From Corallococcus llansteffanensis (GTDB taxonomy: Bacteria; Myxococcota; Myxococcia; Myxococcales; Myxococcaceae), in assembly GCF_003612055.1 (NCBI RefSeq), contig NZ_RAWB01000032.1, positions 1-33,767 on the forward strand: a stretch of DNA of 33,767 bases. The letters run 5' to 3'. Numbering within the stretch: position 1 is the first letter of the stretch; every line of letters begins with the position of its first letter. Made by a program: the position numbers and the translations under genes. The notes beneath the pieces are model-generated. The model saw only the letters and a program-made list of their open reading frames with translations. It ran no database searches and had not been told where the DNA came from. Of the stretch, positions 8,078-15,262 are shown piece after piece.

Positions 8078-9697
8078 ATGCCAACCTTCCTCCAGAACCG
8101 TCGCTTGCACGCCTGGCCCCTGCTCCTGCTCCTGACGCCCGCCGTGGCCTTCGCGAAGCCGCCCGCCGAAGCGGTCCAGCGCTGGTGGTCCCACGTGGAG
8201 GTCCTGGGCGCGGACGACATGGAAGGCCGTGACACCGGCAGCCCCGGCCACCAGAAGGCCGCGGAATATGTCGCCGCGCAGTTCAAGCGACTGGGCATCG
8301 AACCCGGCGCCGGGGACAGCTACTTCCAGGAGGTGCCCCTGCTCTCCCGCCGCCTGGTGGCGGAGCGCAGCCGGCTGGCCCTCGTGCGCGACGGCAAGGA
8401 GCAGCCCCTCACGTTGGAGCACGGCATCCTCAGCCCGCTGACGGGCCGCGCCGGCAAGCTGGACGCGGGGCTCGTCTTCGTGGGCTACGGCCTGCGCATT
8501 CCCGAGGCGCGGCATGACGACCTCGCCGGCCTGGACGTGAAGGGGAAGCTCGTCGTGGCGCTCCTGGGCGCTTCGCCTCCGGGCATAGCGAACAACCTGG
8601 CGTCCTACGCCGGCTCGCTGGCGGAACGGTCTCGGGCCTACGCGGAGGCCGGCGCGGTGGGCGTCATCGCGGTGTACCACCCGCGCACGAGCGAGCTGCC
8701 CTGGGACCGGCTCATCGAATCCCAGCGCATGCCCGCGATGATGCTCGCGGAGCCCGCGCTCCAGGACGTCTCCGGGTCCCTGGTGTTCGTGCTGGCGAGC
8801 GCGCCCTTCGTCGAGACGCTGTTCGAAGGCAGCGGCCACACCTTCAAGCAGGTCCTCGCGCTCGCGGATCAGGGCAAGCCCCTGCCCCACGTCACGCTGC
8901 CGGGGACCCTGCGCGGCGAGGTGGCCCTGGACCCGAAGCAGATCACCTCCGTGAACGTCGTGGGCCGCATCCCCGGCGGTGACGCCGCGCGCGCGAGCGA
9001 GTCCGTGGTGCTGAGCGCGCACCTGGACCACGTCGGCATCGTGACGCCCGTGAACGGGGACTCCATCTGCAACGGCGTGATGGACAACGCCATCGGCGTC
9101 GCGTCGCTGCTCGAGGTGGGCCGCGCGCTGAAGGCCCAGAAGGCCCCGCCCCAGCGGAGCGTCGTCATCGTGGCGACCACCGCGGAGGAGAAGGGCATGC
9201 TCGGCGCGCGCTGGTTCGCCGCGCATCCCCCCGAAGGCACCGGGACGATGGTGGCCAACCTCAACATCGACCTGTTCCTGCCGGTGACGCCCTTCAAGCG
9301 GGTGGTGGCCTTCGGCGAGGAGGAGTCCACCCTGGCCGCGCCGCTCCGGGCCGCCGCGAAGCGCGTGGGCGTCCAGGTGATGAAGGACCCTTCCCCGGAG
9401 CAGAACTTCTTCGTCCGCAGCGACCAGTACCACTTCGTGCTCAAGGGCGTGCCCGCCCTGGCCTTCTCCTTCGGCCACCCCAAGGGCTCCGCGGGAGAGA
9501 AGCTGGAGACGCAGTGGGCCCACGAGCGCTACCACGGGACGACGGATGACCTGGCCCAGCCGATGAACCGCGAGGCCGCGGTGCAGTTCGTGGACTTCGT
9601 CAGCGACCTCACCCGCCGCGTCGCGGACGCGCCCACGCGCCCCACCTGGAACGCGAAGAGCTTCTTCCGCCGCTACGCCGGACCCTCCACGCCCTGA
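8078..9697 (+). CDS. secreted M28-family zinc metallopeptidase
   Basis: This 539-residue protein has an N-terminal signal peptide (hydrophobic 12-26, cleavage probably after AFA near residue 26) and the M28 aminopeptidase fold. The co-catalytic zinc ligands and base can be placed: H315 in SAHLDHVG, D336 in MDNAIG, E370/E371 in TTAEEKG, D398 in NLNIDL and H486 in YHGTTDD. Residues from about 115 to 245 look like the inserted PA-type domain common in this family. It probably removes N-terminal residues from extracellular or periplasmic peptides, which fits a predatory or proteolytic bacterium. A GTG at 8075 lies directly before ATG 8078; the ATG is taken. Confidence 0.88.
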   Translation: MPTFLQNRRLHAWPLLLLLTPAVAFAKPPAEAVQRWWSHVEVLGADDMEGRDTGSPGHQKAAEYVAAQFKRLGIEPGAGDSYFQEVPLLSRRLVAERSRLALVRDGKEQPLTLEHGILSPLTGRAGKLDAGLVFVGYGLRIPEARHDDLAGLDVKGKLVVALLGASPPGIANNLASYAGSLAERSRAYAEAGAVGVIAVYHPRTSELPWDRLIESQRMPAMMLAEPALQDVSGSLVFVLASAPFVETLFEGSGHTFKQVLALADQGKPLPHVTLPGTLRGEVALDPKQITSVNVVGRIPGGDAARASESVVLSAHLDHVGIVTPVNGDSICNGVMDNAIGVASLLEVGRALKAQKAPPQRSVVIVATTAEEKGMLGARWFAAHPPEGTGTMVANLNIDLFLPVTPFKRVVAFGEEESTLAAPLRAAAKRVGVQVMKDPSPEQNFFVRSDQYHFVLKGVPALAFSFGHPKGSAGEKLETQWAHERYHGTTDDLAQPMNREAAVQFVDFVSDLTRRVADAPTRPTWNAKSFFRRYAGPSTP

Positions 9698-9710
9698 CGC
9701 GGCCCGGGCT

Positions 9711-10565
9711 TCACACCGCGAGCTCCTGCATCCGGCCCCCTGTCACCCGTCCTCCCTCCACCTGGATGACCCAGTAGCCTTCGTGCCCGGCGAAGGTGGA
9801 GGAGCCCGCGCCAAAGAGGTGGGGACGCTCCGGAGTGGCCGCGTGGTGGAAGCGCCGGTGGATGTGGCCATGCAGCACCGCATGCCGGGGCCCGGGCAGC
9901 AACTGGCAGAGGGCCGCTCCGTCCCGGAGCCCCCATGGCCCCGCGGCCAGCTCGCCTCGGGGCGTCAGGGGCGCGTGGTGGACGACGACGAGCAGCGCCC
10001 GTCCGGCCAGCCTTGGATCCGCCACCACCGCCGCGAGCCCTTCGAGCTGCGCGCGTCCGATGAAGCCCTGGGAGATGCCGGGAACGGGAGGCACCCGCGC
10101 GGAGCAGAGCCCCACCACCGCGGCCCCCGCACCCACCTTCCGGACGAAGGGATAGGGCCCTTCCCGGCAGTGCTCGGGCAGGTCGCTCTCCAACAGGTGC
10201 CCGAAGTAACGCTCGAAGCGTCCGACCCGGAGGCTTCCGGGCGTGTACACGTCGTGATTGCCCGGGATGACGGTGCAGCGGCCGCGGTCCTCCACCAGCG
10301 CGCCCAGCGCCTCCCGTGCCGCATTGAACTCGCTGTCCAACGCACAGGCGGTGAGGTCCCCCGAAAGGATGAAGTGGTCGGCGGCGTGCTCCCGCGCCTC
10401 GCGCGCGATGGCGGCGAGCGTCTGGGGCGCGCGGCGATAGGCCTGGGCCCGTCCGCCCGCGAGCAACTCCGGGAGGGCCAGCCAGCGGCGCCAACCCAGC
10501 CGGCGCAGGGGCAGCCCCCGGTAGTCAGCCGTGAGATGGACGTCGGAGCAATGGACGAAGCGCAT
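9711..10565 (-). CDS. calcineurin-type metallophosphoesterase
   Basis: The 284-residue protein carries the full dimetal phosphoesterase signature: DVH at residues 8-10, GD at 69-70, GNHD at 102-105, VHHAP near 195-199 and GHIHRR at 233-238. It is soluble with no signal peptide. Relatives include CpdA-type cyclic-nucleotide phosphodiesterases and other small phosphoesterases; the substrate cannot be told from sequence. The stop converges on the M28 gene with 13 bp between. The lipoprotein gene lies upstream on the same strand, separated by 68 bp that contain a strong hairpin, so the two are probably transcribed separately. Confidence 0.85.
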   Translation of the reverse strand: MRFVHCSDVHLTADYRGLPLRRLGWRRWLALPELLAGGRAQAYRRAPQTLAAIAREAREHAADHFILSGDLTACALDSEFNAAREALGALVEDRGRCTVIPGNHDVYTPGSLRVGRFERYFGHLLESDLPEHCREGPYPFVRKVGAGAAVVGLCSARVPPVPGISQGFIGRAQLEGLAAVVADPRLAGRALLVVVHHAPLTPRGELAAGPWGLRDGAALCQLLPGPRHAVLHGHIHRRFHHAATPERPHLFGAGSSTFAGHEGYWVIQVEGGRVTGGRMQELAV

Positions 10566-10592
10566 GGAGGGAGCGGACGCCGGAGCCCCGCC

Positions 10593-10611
10593 CCCGGCCC
10601 TCAGGGCCGGG
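10593..10611 (-). terminator. hairpin terminator after the repeat lipoprotein gene
   Basis: CCCGGCCC at 10593-10600 and GGGCCGGG at 10604-10611 form a perfect 8-bp stem with a 3-nt loop, 22 nt beyond the stop of the lipoprotein gene. No T-run follows. Confidence 0.5.
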
Positions 10612-10633
10612 AGCGGGAAGCGTCAGCGACTGG

Positions 10634-11431
10634 TTACAGCGACTGGCAGAGCGCGTTGCCCAGCGCGCGGGTGTCCCAGTCCCGGATGCCGCAGCCGTAA
10701 CCCGGGCCGTCCATGCTGCCCCCACCGGCGAGCCGCGCCACGTCCCACGTCGCGAGCTTCGCGCAGACCTCCGACTGACGGGCGCGAGCCTCCTGCGGAG
10801 CGAGCAGCGCCGTCCCGGGAGCGCACGGCCGATCGCCAGCCACCGCGACGAAGGAGAGCTGCGCACAGAGGGTGTTGCCCAGCCCGCGCCCGTCGAAGTC
10901 GCGGATGGTGCAGCCATAGCCCGGGCCGTCCATGCTGCCGCCACCGGCGAGGCGCGCGATGTCCCACGTCCCCATGACCGAGCAGAAGGCGGACGGGTTG
11001 GCGCGCGCGACCAGCGGGCTCGCGACGGTGAGGCCCGCGGGGCAGACGCCATCCCCGAGCGCCTCGCTGACCGGACCGACCTGCTTGCAGACGCTGCCGC
11101 CCAGCGCGCGCGCATCGTAGGTGCGGACGCCGCAGCCGTAGCCGGGGCCATCCATGGAGCCGCCGTTCGCGAGCCGGACGATGTCCCAGGTGCCCAGCTG
11201 GCCGCAGAGCGTGGAGACGTTGGACCGCGCCTCCTCGGGCGACGCGAGCGTGTAGCCCGACGGACACGCGGTGTCCCCGAGCACGTTGTAGACCTCACCC
11301 GCGAGCGCGGCGCTGGCCTGGGCCGTGTCCTGCCCACCCGCCTCCGCGGGCTCCTGCGGGGAGCCACACCCCACCAACGACATCGCGAGGCTGACACCCG
11401 ACACCAGCGAGACGACAAGGTTCTTCCGCAT
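10634..11431 (-). CDS. lipoprotein with three tandem Cys-rich repeats
   Basis: This 265-residue protein starts with a lipoprotein signal, with lipobox LVGC and lipidated C22. After a short linker come three copies of a domain of about 73 residues, starting near 53, 127 and 200. Each holds four cysteines with identical spacing (C-x19-C-x23-C-x14-C): 56/76/100/115, 130/150/174/189 and 203/223/247/262. Each also has the motif GGSMDGPGYGC and a TWD(I/V)xRLA segment. The even Cys number and export suggest two disulphides per repeat. I do not recognise the domain; a surface binding role is possible but unproven. ATG 11431 is chosen over 11443 because GGAG lies 6 nt before it. It is probably anchored in the outer or inner membrane; residue 23 is Gly, which gives no clear retention signal. 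Confidence 0.8.
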   Translation of the reverse strand: MRKNLVVSLVSGVSLAMSLVGCGSPQEPAEAGGQDTAQASAALAGEVYNVLGDTACPSGYTLASPEEARSNVSTLCGQLGTWDIVRLANGGSMDGPGYGCGVRTYDARALGGSVCKQVGPVSEALGDGVCPAGLTVASPLVARANPSAFCSVMGTWDIARLAGGGSMDGPGYGCTIRDFDGRGLGNTLCAQLSFVAVAGDRPCAPGTALLAPQEARARQSEVCAKLATWDVARLAGGGSMDGPGYGCGIRDWDTRALGNALCQSL

Positions 11432-11663
11432 GACGGACTCCATGGATTGGGACTGCGTGGACCTGCCTGAAAGACAGACAGCAACTCCGCCCCCCACCGT
11501 GCGCGGCGAAGGGGAAGCCTCCGTTCGCGCCGGAGGTCTCGGACCACGGCATCAGCAAGCGACGTACCAAGCACAAACAACAGACATACCCCGAGTGAAT
11601 AGACCCAGAAGCCAGCTCCGGGTCAGTCCCCTTCCGCGTCCCACGGGAACGCGGTTGCGTGAG

Positions 11664-11678
11664 GTGAAGACGCTTCAC
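11664..11678. promoter_or_regulatory. palindrome upstream of nucleotidyltransferase-like gene (candidate operator)
   Basis: GTGAAG and CTTCAC form a perfect 6-bp inverted repeat around a 3-bp centre, 82 bp before ATG 11761. Size and position suit a repressor or activator site. This is inference from symmetry only. Confidence 0.35.
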
Positions 11679-11746
11679 GGACTGTCCCACCCCAGACGCG
11701 CCCGGGGCCGGGCTCCGTGCACGGTTCGTGAATGTGCGGGTGCGTC

Positions 11747-11753
11747 AGGAGGT
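11747..11753 (+). promoter_or_regulatory. ribosome binding site fixing the start at 11761
   Basis: AGGAGGT, a full match to the anti-Shine-Dalgarno, is 7 nt before ATG 11761. It rules against the upstream ATG and GTG codons in the same open frame, which lie before or within it. Confidence 0.75.
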
Positions 11754-11760
11754 GGTTCAG

Positions 11761-13197
11761 ATGCAGGTGAGGCACGCGGCCATTGGAGCCAGCCACGAAA
11801 TCTACGACTCGGGTGAGGCCGCCATGCGGGCGGCGGTCGCCCGGCGGGTCGAGGACCGCCTCGCGCGGCGGCGACAGCAGCGCCAGCCCGCGCGCTACCG
11901 ACGGTGGAAGGAGGTGGAGACCACGCCGCTCCTGCGCTCCATGGACGGAGGGCTGGACGACACGAAGTTCCTCTACCCCGTGCTGGACAACCTCCCGGTC
12001 ATCGTCTTTCCCCTGCTCAGCCATGCGCTCACCGGAGTGCAGGTCAGCGTCTACGGCCCTCCGGAGGTCTGCCGGGTGGTGGAGGTGGTGCGCGACGTGC
12101 TCCTGGCGCAGGGGCACATCGATGACCGCGCGAAGCTCCTGGCCATCGAGGAGGACCGGACCGACATCTCACTCTCCCGCTCCTTCCAGCGCTCCACGGA
12201 GTGCCTTTCCGCCGGGAGCGACGAGCCCATCGCCTGGTCCGCCGGAGACCTGGTGCTGGCGTATGACACCCATCCCTGGCTGATGGACCGACACCTCCCC
12301 AGCTACGAGCTCATCTTCAACCTCAATGCCCGGCAGCGCGTCTTCCCGGAGGGCATGCCGGAGCTCTTCGGACGCAACTACTTCGACCGCATGCGTCTGG
12401 AGGGCGAGCCGGGCGCCATCCTCGACATCAAGGAGCCCAACGTCCTGCTCTTCACCGCCGCGGGGCTGCGGGGCCTGACAAAGATGGACGAGCTGCGGCA
12501 GCCACGCCCGGGCGACACCTATATGAAAGTCCTCCTCCGCGCCGCCGCGAGGACCGTCTGGCACACGAGCCCCGCGGCGACCGTGGCCTTCCTGCGCTAT
12601 GGCTTCAAGCGGACCCGCGACCGCATCGAGGCCGGGGACGCCCTGCCGCGGCAGCACGCCGTGGAGCTGGCCAGGACCTTCTTCGGCGTGTCCACCCTCA
12701 TCAAGGCGGAGAACACGGACCCGTTCTGCGTGAGGGACGGCGACAGCGTGGAGGACCTGTTTGGCTATTACCAGGCCGTCCTCCAGCCCATCGTCGACTC
12801 CGGCGCCACGAAGGAGGCCGGCTACCGCGAGCTGGCCCGCTACCACCCCCACGCGGAGCTGCTCTACCAGCTCTCCCAGGCGCTGCGCCCGCTCCAGGCC
12901 GAGCTTCCCCTCTGGCGCCGGTGGCCAGAGCTCATCCAGGACAAGCTCGCCACGCTCAACCAGCGGTTGACCGCGGAGTTCCGGGGCCTGGGAATCGATG
13001 ACGCGGCGCGGCCCGTGCCGGAGTACTTCGACGCGAAGGGGGTCTTCCAATCCCATCCCGCGCCCTCCGACAACATCCTCCAGACGCGCGACTTCCTGCG
13101 CCACACCTACCTCGCCTCCTTCGAGCGCAACCAACTCCAGTACCGCTGGCTCGTGGGCGGACGCTTCCCGCCAGCACGCAGGCGCGTCAGCGGCTGA
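11761..13197 (+). CDS. nucleotidyltransferase-like protein, paralogue of the first gene of the heptose operon
   Basis: This 478-residue protein is clearly homologous along its whole length to the product of 24762-26252. Shared blocks include KFLYPxLDxLPVI, GVQVSVYG, a VLAYD segment followed by PWLM, QRVFPxGxPELF, VDxGATxExGYR and ELPLWRxWPELI. The first half resembles a GT-A/nucleotidyltransferase fold: a central strand LPVIVFPLL, a helix, then AGDLVLAYD like the metal-binding acidic strand. The canonical GxGTR nucleotide loop is not seen. The C-terminal half is helical and unrecognised. It lies across the hypothetical gene at 13270 from the minus-strand heptose operon, so it probably serves the same pathway. 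Nucleotidyltransferase activity is a hypothesis; the paralogy is direct observation. Confidence 0.6.
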   Translation: MQVRHAAIGASHEIYDSGEAAMRAAVARRVEDRLARRRQQRQPARYRRWKEVETTPLLRSMDGGLDDTKFLYPVLDNLPVIVFPLLSHALTGVQVSVYGPPEVCRVVEVVRDVLLAQGHIDDRAKLLAIEEDRTDISLSRSFQRSTECLSAGSDEPIAWSAGDLVLAYDTHPWLMDRHLPSYELIFNLNARQRVFPEGMPELFGRNYFDRMRLEGEPGAILDIKEPNVLLFTAAGLRGLTKMDELRQPRPGDTYMKVLLRAAARTVWHTSPAATVAFLRYGFKRTRDRIEAGDALPRQHAVELARTFFGVSTLIKAENTDPFCVRDGDSVEDLFGYYQAVLQPIVDSGATKEAGYRELARYHPHAELLYQLSQALRPLQAELPLWRRWPELIQDKLATLNQRLTAEFRGLGIDDAARPVPEYFDAKGVFQSHPAPSDNILQTRDFLRHTYLASFERNQLQYRWLVGGRFPPARRRVSG

Positions 13198-13269
13198 CGC
13201 ATTCCAGGCGGCCTGACAGGTATTGGCCCGGGACAGCACGCTGGTACACGGAGTGCAAAGCCTTTCTGC

Positions 13270-13956
13270 ATGTCCTTCCGAAAACAAGTCTTGAGCGACC
13301 TCTCCAGCAGCTATGCGAACTTCAACGAACACCACAAGGACATCCGTGCCTTCTTTGAAATCATCGGGGTGCGCTTCGCCATCCGCGAGTATGGCGTCAG
13401 CCTGAAGTGCGTGGCGGGGAACAAGCTCTTCTCCAACGCGAGCGGGTACCTGCTGTCGGATGACAGCTCCTACCCGTTCTATCTCTGGCAGCCCTCGTGG
13501 CTGGGCCGCTTCTACGTGGACCCGACGCACGTCCCCGCGGGCACCCCGGTGGACAACTGCATGGCCCGGGACGTGCGGTTCATGGCCTTCATCTGGATCT
13601 GGCTGGGCTTCAACGACGCCTATGTGAATGACGCCGAGGGGCCGGAGTGTTGGTTCGGCGTGGCCGAGCCCCGGCCGGAGGATCCGTCGGAGACCGTCGC
13701 GGTGACCGCGGACAAGGTCTGGAAGTACTTCCGCGTCGAGCGGACGAGCCAGGGGGAGAGCGACGGCTGGCTGAGCGGCGGCTTCCAGAAGAACCCCATT
13801 GGCTGTGATTTGAATGGCCGCTGGTCCATGCGCCGCGTCCCCCTGGAGAAGCTGTCGAGCTACTACCAGATTGAAAAGCACGTCGTCCGTCCGCTCGGGG
13901 AGAAGTTCCACGAGCTGGCGAGCCCCGTCCCGGGAGCGCTCGCCCTCGTGAAGTGA
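13270..13956 (+). CDS. hypothetical protein, 228 residues
   Basis: I do not recognise this protein. It has no signal peptide and no clear membrane helix; a Trp/Phe-rich hydrophobic stretch near 103-112 (FMAFIWIWLG) is short. It is rich in aromatic residues (YPFYLWQPSWLGRFYVDP, near 66-83), which suggests a compact globular protein. The gene lies 72 bp after the nucleotidyltransferase-like gene on the same strand, so it may be co-transcribed with it, and its stop is 13 bp from the end of the convergent heptose operon. No good ribosome site precedes ATG 13270. GC-ending codon use is as in neighbours, and the aromatic-rich composition argues that it is a real protein. Confidence 0.65.
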   Translation: MSFRKQVLSDLSSSYANFNEHHKDIRAFFEIIGVRFAIREYGVSLKCVAGNKLFSNASGYLLSDDSSYPFYLWQPSWLGRFYVDPTHVPAGTPVDNCMARDVRFMAFIWIWLGFNDAYVNDAEGPECWFGVAEPRPEDPSETVAVTADKVWKYFRVERTSQGESDGWLSGGFQKNPIGCDLNGRWSMRRVPLEKLSSYYQIEKHVVRPLGEKFHELASPVPGALALVK

Positions 13957-13969
13957 CGTCTGCTGGGCC

Positions 13970-15262
13970 CTACCCCACCTGCTGGCGCGGCGCTCCCGCC
14001 ACCACCTCGCGGGCCGCCGCCGTCACGTCGGAGACGGACCGGTAGCGCCCGGGCTCGACGAGCAGGCTCCGGCCCAACTGGACGCAGCGCGCTTCACAGG
14101 TGGCGCGGCGGTCCACGTCCGCGATGCGCTCCAGGTCCAGGGTGTGCGCCAGGCCGAAGATGCGCCGGAGCAGCTCCGCCCCGGCGTACGCCACGCCCTG
14201 CTCCCAGAGCCGCTGGAGGTAGGCCCGGCGCTCCGCCTGGAGTGCCACCCGCCCGGCCGGGGTGGTGAACAGCGCGGACGGGTCACCCGCACCGTGGCCG
14301 TGCTCCTCCCACAGCCGGAGGAAGGTGTCCTGGAACGACGACCACCAGGCCTCCACCGTCTCCAGCACCCAGGACGCGTAGGACTCCCTCGGGGCCTCGG
14401 CGGTGGAGTGCCCCCCCTGGCTGAAGAAGTTGAGGAGCAGGTGTGCGAGCAGCGAGCCCACGTCGAAGGCCATGGGCCCGTAGAAGGCGAACTCCTGGTC
14501 GATGATCCGGGTGTCCTCCGGCGTCACCATGATGGAGCCGGTGTGCAGGTCGCCGTGGAGGAGCGCCTCGGTCGTGTCCAGGTAGTGGCGCTTCAGCCGG
14601 GAGGCCGCGAGCTTCAGCGGCACGTCCTCACGTACCTGGGCCGCCAGCCCATCCAGCGCGGGGGAGGTCCAGCGGTTGCGCGGGTGCACCTGGTACGGCT
14701 CGGTGAACACCATGTCCTCCATGATGCGGCACATCGCCGTGTTCGCGCAGAACGCCGCCACGCCGGCCTTCTTCGCCTCCGCAGGGAGTGCCAGGCTGGA
14801 GGTGAAGAACAGCGACCGCGCCAGGTAGTCCGCCAGGTGCCTGGCGAGGTGCGGGTAGCGGATGCCGCTTGTCATCCCCTCGCGCAGGATGAGGTGCGGC
14901 GTCAGGCATTCCACGACGATGAGGAACAGGCGCGCGTCGTGGTGCAGGACTTCCGGAACGCGCCGCCCGGCATGCCGCCCGTGTTCGAGCAGGGCGAGGT
15001 GTTCGAAGTGGATGCGCTCCAGCGTCAGCGGCCAGGACTCGCCCACCAGCCGCACGTAGGGCAGCGATTGCTTGACGCACACGTCACCGTCCGGGCCGTG
15101 GACCCGGAACACCTGGTTCACGTTGCCGTCGCTGACCTCCTGGACCCGCCAGTCCTCGGGCCTGCCGCCCAGCCTCGCGGCGAGGTGCGCGACGCCCGCG
15201 AGGTAGCCGGGCAGGCCGCCCACGTGGAGGGGTTCGTAGCCTTCGGGGACACTCAACGCCAT
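13970..15262 (-). CDS. mtnK: S-methyl-5-thioribose kinase-type sugar kinase
   Basis: This 430-residue protein matches methylthioribose kinase of the APH/choline-kinase fold. MtnK phosphorylates the C1 hydroxyl of methylthioribose in methionine salvage. Visible landmarks are ATP-binding K64, SDGNVNQVF at 44-52 as nucleotide loop, the catalytic loop HGDLHTGS at 236-243, and the metal pair D255/E257 in DQEFAFYGP. Length is close to the usual 400 or so. It is the last gene of the heptose operon: its start overlaps the amine oxidase gene by 10 nt, and GGAGG sits 6 nt upstream. No mtnA or other salvage gene is nearby, so it may act on another furanose or heptose substrate here, or simply travel with the operon. 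Confidence 0.8.
   Translation of the reverse strand: MALSVPEGYEPLHVGGLPGYLAGVAHLAARLGGRPEDWRVQEVSDGNVNQVFRVHGPDGDVCVKQSLPYVRLVGESWPLTLERIHFEHLALLEHGRHAGRRVPEVLHHDARLFLIVVECLTPHLILREGMTSGIRYPHLARHLADYLARSLFFTSSLALPAEAKKAGVAAFCANTAMCRIMEDMVFTEPYQVHPRNRWTSPALDGLAAQVREDVPLKLAASRLKRHYLDTTEALLHGDLHTGSIMVTPEDTRIIDQEFAFYGPMAFDVGSLLAHLLLNFFSQGGHSTAEAPRESYASWVLETVEAWWSSFQDTFLRLWEEHGHGAGDPSALFTTPAGRVALQAERRAYLQRLWEQGVAYAGAELLRRIFGLAHTLDLERIADVDRRATCEARCVQLGRSLLVEPGRYRSVSDVTAAAREVVAGAPRQQVG

Larger units (their letters stand above)
11432..11760. promoter_or_regulatory. 329-bp divergent intergenic region
   Basis: No gene is seen here. The stretch separates the lipoprotein (minus) from the nucleotidyltransferase-like gene (plus) and must hold both promoters. 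An A-rich portion at about 11561-11600 is the least GC-rich part. Two inverted repeats are visible: CCTCCG/CGGAGG at 11518-11536 and GTGAAG-acg-CTTCAC at 11664-11678. No clear -35/-10 pair could be picked by eye. Confidence 0.5.

Noticed and set aside
10670-11330. Repeated segments in the lipoprotein gene as a CRISPR-like or DNA repeat array
   Set aside because: The similarity is at protein level in one reading frame with about 220-bp period; it is an internal domain repeat.
13970-15262. Kinase as an aminoglycoside phosphotransferase resistance gene
   Set aside because: The fold is shared, but HGDLHTGS and DQEFAFYGP are specific to the methylthioribose kinase family; a self-protection role is kept only as speculation.
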